Assembly (NCBI GenBank): GCA_011523505.1
Contig: WTGP01000008.1
Coordinates: 62,001-126,000 of the forward strand
Length of the DNA: 64,000 nt
From: Gammaproteobacteria bacterium
GTDB taxonomy: Bacteria; Pseudomonadota; Gammaproteobacteria; Steroidobacterales; Foliamicaceae
Direction: 5' to 3'
Part shown: positions 43,099 to 50,352 of the stretch, in pieces
Position numbering within the stretch: position 1 is the stretch's first letter
Layout: each line of letters starts with the position of its first letter
The notes under the pieces: model-generated
The model's database searches: none
Seen by the model: the letters and a program-made list of their open reading frames with translations, nothing else
Told to the model about the DNA's origin: nothing
Translations under genes and position numbers: made by a program

Positions 43099-44688
43099 TC
43101 AGCGGTCCCGGAACACCGAGGCCGGCCGCTCGACGAACGGCTCGCGCCAGCCGGGGAAGCGGTCGCGGAATATGTGGTTTTGCCCATAGTGCGTGTCGAG
43201 CAGGATCGCCTTGGCCGAGCCTCCGCGCCACAGGTCGTACTCCGGCGACGAATATTGCGCGAAGAAGTCGGTAAGCCGTGCGTCCAGCTTGGCGACCACG
43301 TCCGAGTGCGCCGGATCGTCGATGAGATTGCGCTTTTCTCCGGGATCGACGACCAGGTCAAACAGCGTGTGAGGCTCGCCGGTATCGAACCTCTTCATGT
43401 ATTTCCAGCGCCCCGAGCGAACGACGCGGACCGTAACGAACTCGAAAAACGCCGTGCTGTCCCATTCCGGATCCGCGCCTTGCAGCATCGGGGCAAAGCT
43501 GCGCCCTCCGGAGTTGCGGATCTCGAGCTCCTCAAGGCCCACGAAATCGAGCAGTGTCGGAAACACGTCCACCTGGTTGATGAATTCCTCGCGCACCGCC
43601 CCCCCGGGCACCCGTCCGGGCTGCGAGAACATCAGCGGCACCTCCATGTTGACCTCATGCACCGTGAACGGAAAGCTCCAGGAGGTATTGCCCCAGAGCC
43701 CGCCGTGTCCGAACCGCGAGCCCTGGTCGGACGTGTAGATGACCAGCGTGTTGTCGCGCAGCCCCTGTTCCTCCAGCGCTTCCATCAGCCGCCCTACCCC
43801 GTCGTCCACCATCGTCGTTTCGGCAGCCGTATTGATCATCGCCACGGGGTTATTTATCGCGTTGATCGCTCTCCAGGCGGTGGTGCCTTCTCGAACCATT
43901 TCGCCGGTCGGGCTCCTGCCCCGCGCCCAGGCTTCCAGGTAGGGATGGATGGGCTCGTGCGGCATCGCCGGCGGGTTCTTGCGATAGCGCTCCGCGTGCC
44001 GGTTGCGCGGCGGGAACAGCACCGTAGGGGGCAGCATGTACGGCCCGTTGTACGACAGGTACAGGAAGAAAGGCTCCCCGGCGCCCGGCCGCTGCCCGAT
44101 GAACTCGATCGCCTTGTCCGTCCAGAAGTCCGTGAGGTGCTTTTCAACGCGGTAATGCCGGCCGTTGTCGATGACTTCCTGGTCGTAAAAAGTCGTGGTG
44201 TGGCCCGACGGGAAAGTCACCCACCACGAGAACCCCAGTTGCGGACGCTCGTGCCGCCCCAGGTGGTACTTGCCCACCAGTCCCGTGAAATAGCCGGCGT
44301 CGGCCAGCGTCTGCGGCAGGTTGCGGAACTCCTCGATCGCCGACCAGCCTTCCAGCTCCGGCTGCGGAGGCAAGGCCACGTGTATGCCCGTCTGCGAGGG
44401 CATCAGGCCGGTCAGCAGGGCGGCGCGCGTCGGCGAACAAACGCCGCTGGCCGCGAAGGCGTGGCGGAACAGCACCCCCGAGCGGGCCAGCGCGTCGATA
44501 TGGGGCGTTGCGATCTCGCTGTTGCCGTAAGCGCCCAGCAGACGCGCGGGCTGGTTGTCCGCAACGATCAGAATGACGTTCGGGCGCTGTGCAGCGGAAG
44601 ATTCCTGCGCGGTCGCGCCCGGACACATTGCGGCAACGAGAAGTGCGAGGCCGGCCAGTGATCCGGCGGCTTTGATGGCGGTCGTCAT
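43099..44688 (-). CDS. Type I sulfatase (formylglycine-dependent), secreted
   Basis: About 529 residues. A signal peptide (AGSLAGLALLVAAMCPGATAQ) precedes PNVILIVADNQPARLLG. The catalytic motif C-S-P-T-R (SGVCSPTRAALLTG) requires conversion of Cys to formylglycine. KYHLGRH and the C-terminal Asn/His region are present. In the N-terminal metal site, the usual Asp-Asp is Asp-Asn here, a change worth noting. It cleaves a sulfate ester, probably from a polysaccharide or small organic sulfate. The ATG at 44688 is chosen over a TTG at 44709. Confidence 0.88.
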   Translation of the reverse strand: MTTAIKAAGSLAGLALLVAAMCPGATAQESSAAQRPNVILIVADNQPARLLGAYGNSEIATPHIDALARSGVLFRHAFAASGVCSPTRAALLTGLMPSQTGIHVALPPQPELEGWSAIEEFRNLPQTLADAGYFTGLVGKYHLGRHERPQLGFSWWVTFPSGHTTTFYDQEVIDNGRHYRVEKHLTDFWTDKAIEFIGQRPGAGEPFFLYLSYNGPYMLPPTVLFPPRNRHAERYRKNPPAMPHEPIHPYLEAWARGRSPTGEMVREGTTAWRAINAINNPVAMINTAAETTMVDDGVGRLMEALEEQGLRDNTLVIYTSDQGSRFGHGGLWGNTSWSFPFTVHEVNMEVPLMFSQPGRVPGGAVREEFINQVDVFPTLLDFVGLEELEIRNSGGRSFAPMLQGADPEWDSTAFFEFVTVRVVRSGRWKYMKRFDTGEPHTLFDLVVDPGEKRNLIDDPAHSDVVAKLDARLTDFFAQYSSPEYDLWRGGSAKAILLDTHYGQNHIFRDRFPGWREPFVERPASVFRDR

Positions 44689-44787
44689 GCGACCGCAGAA
44701 TACCCGCAAGCAATCGCCCGGTGCAAAAAGGGGGCGCTAGAATTATCGGGTCCGTCGCAATCGGCCGGCACAGCAGGGACCACCGCC

Positions 44788-45858
44788 ATGAGCAGCACAA
44801 CCCAAAAGCCCGTAATCGCGAAGTACAAGCCGTATTACGCCGAGCTGAAGAAAGACAAGCGATATTTCTGGTGCGCCTGCGGGCGGTCGAAGAACCAGCC
44901 GTACTGCGACGGCTCGCACAAGGGCACCGGCTTCGCGCCGATTCCCTACAAGGCGCTCAAGGAAGGCGAAGAGGTGCTGTTCTGCGGCTGCAAGCACACG
45001 GGGGAAGCCCCCTTCTGCGACGGCAGCCATAACAACCTGCTGGAAGAGTACGAGACCGAAGACCCCCTAAGTCCGGAGAACCGCGCGATACCCCAGGCCG
45101 CCCGGGCCGCACCCGGTCGCGTGGTTCTTGATGGCGGCTGCCAGGTCGCGCGGGTGGAACAACTGCCCGACGAGGGCGCCGGCGTCATCGAGGTCCGCAA
45201 ACTGATCGGCGCGGAGGACGGAGCGCGCCATCAGTCGCAGTTTCACCTTTCGCTCAGACCCGGCTATACGCAGGCCATGGAATTCCCGGGCTGCCAGGTG
45301 CTGCTATTCGTGAAGGACGATTCGGGCGTTCTCTCCATCGGCAACCGGGATTTTGCGCTGACGCCCCGCACCGGCGCATTCGTGCGCCCCGGAGAGGCAT
45401 TCGCCCTGAGCGCTCCACCCGACCGGCCGCTCAAGGTGTATGCCAGCACCTTCCCGCAGTTCGAGGGCCCCCGGTGGCTTCGGGAACTGCCGGACCGCTT
45501 CGACGCGGACTACCCGGACCGCACCATCGCCATGGATAGGGCCAACGCGACCCCCATGGCCGACCGCTTCTTTCAGGTGCTAATCGACAAGCGCCAGGGA
45601 TTCGATAACGGCGCGCAGTTCATCGGTGAAATCCCCAAATCCAAGGCGGTGGGCCACCGTCATCTGTATGAAGAAACGCTGATCGTGGTTTCCGGAGACG
45701 GGTGCATGTGGACCGATTCCGTGAAGACTCCGGTCGCGGCGGGCGACGTGATTTTTCTGCCGCCAAAGCAGCGCCATTCGCTGGAATGCACCAGCGAGGA
45801 CGGAATGCTGGTGGCCGGGGTGATCTTCCCCGGCGACAATCCCGCGATCAACTACTAG
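44788..45858 (+). CDS. Tandem CDGSH iron-sulfur domain / double cupin fusion
   Basis: A 356-residue cytoplasmic protein. Two CDGSH motifs stand at the N-terminus: [16 protein letters not shown] and [16 protein letters not shown], each expected to hold a [2Fe-2S] cluster by three Cys and one His. From about residue 110 a bicupin follows; the second cupin has [10 protein letters not shown] and PPKQRHSLE, which fit metal-binding cupin motifs. A redox-sensing or iron-dependent dioxygenase-type role is possible but unproven. It is a stand-alone gene with no evident partner, divergent from the sulfatase. Confidence 0.85.
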   Translation: MSSTTQKPVIAKYKPYYAELKKDKRYFWCACGRSKNQPYCDGSHKGTGFAPIPYKALKEGEEVLFCGCKHTGEAPFCDGSHNNLLEEYETEDPLSPENRAIPQAARAAPGRVVLDGGCQVARVEQLPDEGAGVIEVRKLIGAEDGARHQSQFHLSLRPGYTQAMEFPGCQVLLFVKDDSGVLSIGNRDFALTPRTGAFVRPGEAFALSAPPDRPLKVYASTFPQFEGPRWLRELPDRFDADYPDRTIAMDRANATPMADRFFQVLIDKRQGFDNGAQFIGEIPKSKAVGHRHLYEETLIVVSGDGCMWTDSVKTPVAAGDVIFLPPKQRHSLECTSEDGMLVAGVIFPGDNPAINY

Positions 45859-45870
45859 AAATAGCTGAAT

Positions 45871-46734
45871 TCAGCCTGTCGGCTTCACGAAAAGAAGCGT
45901 GAAGCGGTCGCTTTCGCCGATCGCCAGACTCCTGATCCGCTGCGCCTCGTCCACTTCGGGCCAGCCTTCCAGCGCCAGGTAACGAAGCGTGGGCGGCAGG
46001 CGCCAGACGCGCTTTTCGTAGTCCTTGTCGTCCATCGGATTGTTGTTGATGTCGCTGGTCGCGACCAGTTGCCAGCCGGCCTCTTCGGCAAGCTTGATGG
46101 TATAGCCCTCGTTGACGTAACCGGACTCGGCCCTGGGGTCCTGCCGGATCAATGGATTTCCGCGGTGTTCCACGATCCCCAGATGGCCGCCGGGCTTCGC
46201 CGATACGTACATCATTTCCAGCATGTCGTGGATGCTGCCGCTGGTCATCCAGTTATGGATGTTCCTGAAGGTCAACACCAGGTCGGCCGAACCCGGCTCG
46301 ATGGGCCGGAAATTGTCCCCGCTGATGCTCACGACCTCGGCGTCGCCGTACAGTTCCCTGTCGGCGTCGATCAGTTCCTCGAGTGCGTTGTAAGCTCCCT
46401 TCGCCCACTCGCTGGTGTCGGGGGCCCACATCGTCGCAAAGTACTTGCCCGAATCGGCGACGACGGGCGCGATGATCTCCGTATACCAACCCCCCGTAGC
46501 GTTGATTTCCAGCACGGTCATGTCTTCCCTGAGCCCAAAGAAAGTCAGCGTTTCGTAGGGGTTGCGATAGGCGTCCCTGGCTCTTTTTTCCGCCGATCGA
46601 TGCTCTCCGGTGATGGCGGCGCGCAGGCGCGCGTCGGTGGAGTCACCGCCATGGCTGTCTGCGAGTGCAGCGGGTCCGGACAGTGCCGTAGCAAGCGCCA
46701 GGACAAGCAACTGGTTTTGTCGTATGAGCTTCAT
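45871..46734 (-). CDS. Secreted methyltransferase-like protein (COG4798 type)
   Basis: About 287 residues with a Sec signal (LLVLALATALSGPAALADS). The mature part reads as a class I methyltransferase: VLEINATGGWYTEIIAPV (motif I region), ADLVLTFRNIHNWM, and AKPGGHLGIVEHR. Predicted periplasmic methyltransferase-like proteins of this type are known in proteobacteria, but how they would obtain SAM is not. The ORF track's extended start at 46833 runs through the tRNA-Cys gene and is rejected; ATG 46734 precedes the signal. Confidence 0.82.
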   Translation of the reverse strand: MKLIRQNQLLVLALATALSGPAALADSHGGDSTDARLRAAITGEHRSAEKRARDAYRNPYETLTFFGLREDMTVLEINATGGWYTEIIAPVVADSGKYFATMWAPDTSEWAKGAYNALEELIDADRELYGDAEVVSISGDNFRPIEPGSADLVLTFRNIHNWMTSGSIHDMLEMMYVSAKPGGHLGIVEHRGNPLIRQDPRAESGYVNEGYTIKLAEEAGWQLVATSDINNNPMDDKDYEKRVWRLPPTLRYLALEGWPEVDEAQRIRSLAIGESDRFTLLFVKPTG

Positions 46735-46765
46735 TTGCGGTTCCTTCGTGAATCCGAACGCCATC

Positions 46766-46839
46766 TGGAGGCCAGGGCCGGAATTGAACCGGCGTCCACG
46801 GATTTGCAGTCCGCTGCATCGCCACTCTGCCACCTGGCC
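46766..46839 (-). tRNA. cysT: tRNA-Cys(GCA)
   Basis: On the minus strand GGCCAGG pairs with CCTGGCC, discriminator U73 follows and CCA is encoded. The anticodon loop is CTGCAAA with anticodon GCA, the T-arm has GGTTCAATTCC. It lies 49 bp downstream of tRNA-Gly, as in the glyW-cysT pair. Confidence 0.97.
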
Positions 46840-46888
46840 CGGCTGTTCGGCAGGCCGCGCCCCGCCGCGTTGATTCCTGCCGGAAAAA

Positions 46889-46963
46889 TGGAGCGGGAAA
46901 CGGGACTTGAACCCGCGACCCCAACCTTGGCAAGGTTGTGCTCTACCACTGAGCTATTCCCGC
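46889..46963 (-). tRNA. glyW: tRNA-Gly(GCC)
   Basis: On the minus strand GCGGGAA pairs with TTCCCGC; TCCA is encoded at the 3' end. The anticodon arm is CAACC TTGCCAA GGTTG, anticodon GCC. It precedes tRNA-Cys on the same strand, matching the glyW-cysT order of gammaproteobacteria. Confidence 0.97.
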
Positions 46964-47018
46964 TCGAAGCGGCGCTGAGTCTAGCAGTAACGCCGCTCTC
47001 GATTCAATAGACACACCC

Positions 47019-47062
47019 CTGGGTGGGTGGTCATACCGACCTCCGCGAAGGCGGGACGCCGT
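47019..47062. repeat. REP-like repeat near tRNA-Gly
   Basis: TGGGTGGGTGG followed by GAAGGCGGGACGCC resembles the element at 401-478 (TGGGTGGGAGGGCG and GAAGGCGGGAC) and the one at 40295. It lies between the second repeat-protein gene and tRNA-Gly. Confidence 0.4.
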
Positions 47063-47075
47063 GGGGGACATGCAG

Positions 47076-47690
47076 TCACTCCCGAGCCTTGATTTCCTTC
47101 TGCAGCATCCCGATCAGCATGGTCTGATAGTAGTCGTCCGTAGCCTCGGCCGCGGCGGCAAGAAACTCCAGCATTTCCGCCGGATCAATCAGGCCTTCGC
47201 ACCCGTCGAAACCGCCGTCCAGTGCATAGTGGGCAAACCCGACCTGCGCGGCAAGGCGCCCATACTCCGCCGAGCGCCGGATCAGGCGGCCGGCCCTGCA
47301 AGCGTCCCCCCCGGTATCGGGGTAGTCAAGATATTGCATGTAGCCGCTCACGAACAGCGCCTGGGGATACTCCGCGGCCACGGCGACCTCCATGTGCGGC
47401 CATCCCTTTCCGGTCTGCCCGCTGTAGGTATAGACGCGGGCAAGCTGATAACGCAGCCTGGGGTTGTCCGGGTCCTCGGCCACCGCCGCCTCGCAGGCCG
47501 CGATGGCGCTGGGAAAGTTCATTTCCCCCTGCGACACGCCCGGCGCCACCTTGTTGGGATCCAACGGGTGCGCGGTCGCCAGGTCGCACGGCGTAACGTC
47601 CTGCGAATACGGCGATGCATCCCATTCAAGCGTTTCCGCGGAAATCCCGCCAAACGCCAGCAGTCCGCAAACGGCAATCAGTTTCTTCAT
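47076..47690 (-). CDS. Secreted TPR/Sel1-like repeat protein (copy 2)
   Basis: A 204-residue protein with a Sec signal (LIAVCGLLAFGGISAE) and the same layout as the gene upstream: TLEWDASPYSQDVTPCDLA, then ACEAAVAEDPDNPRLRYQLA, a TPR-like helix pair, and a conserved CRAGRLIRRSAEYGRLA. Cysteines at matching positions (TPCD, AACE, DACR, GCE) suggest disulfides in the periplasm. Function unknown. Its ATG overlaps the upstream copy's stop (ATGA), so the two are translated together. Confidence 0.78.
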   Translation of the reverse strand: MKKLIAVCGLLAFGGISAETLEWDASPYSQDVTPCDLATAHPLDPNKVAPGVSQGEMNFPSAIAACEAAVAEDPDNPRLRYQLARVYTYSGQTGKGWPHMEVAVAAEYPQALFVSGYMQYLDYPDTGGDACRAGRLIRRSAEYGRLAAQVGFAHYALDGGFDGCEGLIDPAEMLEFLAAAAEATDDYYQTMLIGMLQKEIKARE

Positions 47691-48313
47691 TCGTTCTCTC
47701 CCTCAAGTGCCGCGACCTCTTTCTTGAGCATAGCGATCAGCATGCTCTCGTAGAAGCCATTGTTCGATTCCTCCGCCGCGTCGAGGAACACCAAGAGTTC
47801 CTCAGGGTCGATGGTCACTTCGCAGCCTTCGAAAGCGCCGTCCAGGGCGTAGCGCGTGAATCCGACCTGCCCCGCAAGCCGGCCGTATTGCGCGGAACGC
47901 CGAAACAGGCTGCCCGCCCGGCATACGTCCTTCCTGGCCTTGTTGATTCCCAGAAAATGCAGGTAGCCGTTCACGAACAGCGCCTGCGGGTAGTCCGCCG
48001 CTATGGCCGCTTCGCGATGCGGATAGGCCTTCTCGCCCTGCCCGCTGTACCCGTACACCCGCGCCAGCTGATATCTGAGCCGCGGATTGCCGGGATCGGC
48101 CGCCACCGCCGCCTCGCAGGCCGCCATGGCGCTGGCGAAGTCCATGTCCTGCTGCGACACGCCCGGCGCCACCGAATACGGATCGTCGCCGTGCGAAGCC
48201 TCGATATCGCACGGCGTAACTTCCTGGGAGTAGGTCGAGGTGTCCCACTCAAGGGTTTCGGCCGAAGCTCCCGCGGCAAGGAACAGTCCGCTGGCTAGCC
48301 AGATTACTCTCAT
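47687..48313 (-). CDS. Secreted TPR/Sel1-like repeat protein (copy 1)
   Basis: About 208 residues with a Sec signal (VIWLASGLFLAAGASAE). It is a tandem paralogue of the next gene: TLEWDTSTYSQEVTPCDIE, AACEAAVAADPGNPRLRYQL, VCRAGSLFRRSAQYGRLAG and GCEVTIDPEELL. GGAGGAAAT stands right before the ATG at 48313. The track's start at 48532 extends into the amidohydrolase in another frame and is rejected. Role unknown; the repeat helices suggest protein-protein contact in the periplasm. Confidence 0.78.
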   Translation of the reverse strand: MRVIWLASGLFLAAGASAETLEWDTSTYSQEVTPCDIEASHGDDPYSVAPGVSQQDMDFASAMAACEAAVAADPGNPRLRYQLARVYGYSGQGEKAYPHREAAIAADYPQALFVNGYLHFLGINKARKDVCRAGSLFRRSAQYGRLAGQVGFTRYALDGAFEGCEVTIDPEELLVFLDAAEESNNGFYESMLIAMLKKEVAALEGENE

Positions 48314-48344
48314 ATTTCCTCCTTCGGTTGGGTGAGACAGGACA

Positions 48345-49754
48345 CTAGTGAACGGGCATGAGCCGGCCGCGCGCGATGACGCGGTCGATCGTCCTGGTAT
48401 TGCGAATGTCGGTGAGCGGATTGGCGTCCAGCAGCACCAGGTCGGCGCGCATTCCCGGGGCGATCGCGCCCATTTCATCCTCGAGCGAGAAGAACTTCGC
48501 CGGCTGCACCGTGGCGGCGCCCAAGGCGTCAAGCGGGCTCAGCCCGGCGGCGACCAGCACTTCCAGCTCGTTGTGCAGGCTGTATCCGGGAATGGCCAGC
48601 GCGATCGGCGTGTCCGTGCCCGCGCCGACCGGCACCCCGGCTTCGTGCATGCGGGCGATCATGTCCAGCGTGTATTGCGCGACGGTGAGATCGCGCTGCG
48701 CCGGGTCGCGACTGACCCACGGCGAGGGACCGTTCCATTCCTCCCGCACCGCCTGCGGCATTCCGGCCAAGGCCTCCGGCCAGTCGTCCCTCTGGAATGG
48801 GGGAAACATGGAAAGCGCATTCAGGCGCGCGGTGGGGACCTGAATGGTGTTTCGCAGCGTCCCCAGAACTTCCGAACATTGCTCTTCATCGAAGGCGGCG
48901 ATCGCTTCCCGGCGCTGCAGGCTGTGCAGGAACGTGCGCAGCTTCATGCCGGAGTTTTCCTCGCCCGCCGACAGTTGCCGCCGGCGCGTTTCCAGCAGCT
49001 CGCCGGAGTTTGCGGCGCAGTCCAGCTCGACATTTCGCAGGTGCTCCATCGAGTTCACATGCGGACCGGCCGTGGAGGCGCGCATGGAAAGCGGGACGTG
49101 GGCGGCGATCGGCAGGCCGTGCGTCCCCGCCGCCTCGACCAGCGCCGCAAACACTTCGGGGCTGACCATCTCGTAGATCTTGACGAAGTCCACGCCCTGC
49201 GACTTGAGTTCCGCTACCCTGGACCTGGCGGTTCCGGCCTCCGGGTTCGGAACGCCGATTTCCGGCGCGTCGATACCGTCGTAAACCACGGTGGCGCCGT
49301 CAAGCAGCGGTCCGCTGAAGAACACCCGCGGCGCAACCGCGCCTTGAGCGCGCATGCGCTCCACCACAGGCGCCATCTTCTCCATCAAGCCGCCGGTATC
49401 GCGCACGCTGGTAATTCCGTAACGGATGAACATCTCCGGCATCGTGGCCGTGAACCGCTCGTCGAAGGTCAGGTGCACGTGCATGTCCCACAATCCCGGT
49501 ATCAGGAACCTGCCGGTTCCGTCGATCACTTCGTGGGCGCCGCTCAAATCAATCGATTCCGAAGCGCCGACGGCAACAATCCGGTCGCCGTCGATGAGCA
49601 CCGTCTGCCCCGGCCGCTCACCGGACACGGCGTCGATCACGGTCACGTTGCGGATCGCAATCCCGGATTGAGGACCCTCGGGAGCGGGCTCGCAGGCCCC
49701 GGCGGCCAGCAGGACCGGCACGAAGCCGGCAACGAGCCTGGCTCGCGCATTCAT
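48345..49754 (-). CDS. Exported amidohydrolase, possible lipoprotein
   Basis: About 469 residues. The N-terminus LVAGFVPVLLAAGACEPAPE is a signal with a cysteine that could be lipidated, though the box AGAC is imperfect. Amidohydrolase motifs are GLWDMHVHLTF, KIYEMVS with the bridging lysine, IAAHVPL, NSMEHLRN and GAGTDTPIA. Substrate unknown. The ATG overlaps the pgsA stop (ATGA), so it has been placed in the pgsA transcript. The track start at 50288 reads through pgsA in another frame and is rejected, as is the plus-strand 540-residue shadow. Confidence 0.85.
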   Translation of the reverse strand: MNARARLVAGFVPVLLAAGACEPAPEGPQSGIAIRNVTVIDAVSGERPGQTVLIDGDRIVAVGASESIDLSGAHEVIDGTGRFLIPGLWDMHVHLTFDERFTATMPEMFIRYGITSVRDTGGLMEKMAPVVERMRAQGAVAPRVFFSGPLLDGATVVYDGIDAPEIGVPNPEAGTARSRVAELKSQGVDFVKIYEMVSPEVFAALVEAAGTHGLPIAAHVPLSMRASTAGPHVNSMEHLRNVELDCAANSGELLETRRRQLSAGEENSGMKLRTFLHSLQRREAIAAFDEEQCSEVLGTLRNTIQVPTARLNALSMFPPFQRDDWPEALAGMPQAVREEWNGPSPWVSRDPAQRDLTVAQYTLDMIARMHEAGVPVGAGTDTPIALAIPGYSLHNELEVLVAAGLSPLDALGAATVQPAKFFSLEDEMGAIAPGMRADLVLLDANPLTDIRNTRTIDRVIARGRLMPVH

Positions 49755-50311
49755 GAGGCGGAGGTGCTGCGCATGGCCGTCCTGGCCCGAAACATGTACA
49801 GGGCGCCCGTGAGCAGGGTCAGCGCCGCCGAAAGGAGCAGCAGGACGTATCCGAATTCGTACATCGGCAGGAACCACAGCGGTTTTTCGTACAGCATGCA
49901 GGCAAGCGCAACCATCTGCCCGATGGACTTGTACTTGGCCAGGCGGATTACGTTCACCCGGCCCCGCTGACCGAGCGCCGCCATCCATTCCCGCAGCGCC
50001 GAGACGGCCACCTCCCGGCCGATGATCACGATCGCCACCAGCGCCAGCACCATCCCCGGGTTGGCCTGAACCAGCAGCAGCAGCGCCGCGATGACCAGCA
50101 GCTTGTCCGCCACGGGGTCCAGGAAAGCCCCGAAACGCGATCCCTGGTCGAAGCGCCTCGCCACCCAGCCGTCCGCCCAATCGGTGAGCGCGGCCGCGCC
50201 GAACACCAGACCGGCAACCGGGTGCGCCCAGGGATAGGGAAGGAAGTAAAGGGCCACGATGCTGGGCATCGCGGCGACCCGGAACCACGTCAAGATGATC
50301 GCGAGGTTCAT
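49751..50311 (-). CDS. pgsA: CDP-diacylglycerol-glycerol-3-phosphate 3-phosphatidyltransferase
   Basis: Not listed as its own ORF in the track. From ATG 50311 the frame gives MNLAIILTWFRVAAMPSIV and 186 residues, the size of PgsA. The CDP-alcohol phosphotransferase motif is complete: DWADGWVARRFDQGSRFGAF followed by LDPVADK, that is D-G-x2-A-R-x8-G-x3-D-x3-D. It makes phosphatidylglycerol phosphate at the inner membrane. It follows uvrC by 41 bp, in the conserved uvrC-pgsA order. Confidence 0.95.
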   Translation of the reverse strand: MNLAIILTWFRVAAMPSIVALYFLPYPWAHPVAGLVFGAAALTDWADGWVARRFDQGSRFGAFLDPVADKLLVIAALLLLVQANPGMVLALVAIVIIGREVAVSALREWMAALGQRGRVNVIRLAKYKSIGQMVALACMLYEKPLWFLPMYEFGYVLLLLSAALTLLTGALYMFRARTAMRSTSAS

Positions 50312-50352
50312 GCCGCCACTATAGCCAATTCGTCCCCGCACTGGCTCATGGA

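Noticed and set aside
42904-44661. 585-residue plus-strand ORF opposite sulfatase and aminotransferase
   Set aside because: Spans two real genes on the other strand, with no recognisable domain.
46735-46833. N-terminal extension of the secreted methyltransferase-like protein
   Set aside because: The extended frame runs through the tRNA-Cys gene; the signal peptide starts at 46734.
48348-49970. 540-residue plus-strand ORF opposite amidohydrolase and pgsA
   Set aside because: Shadow crossing the coupled junction of two well-supported genes.
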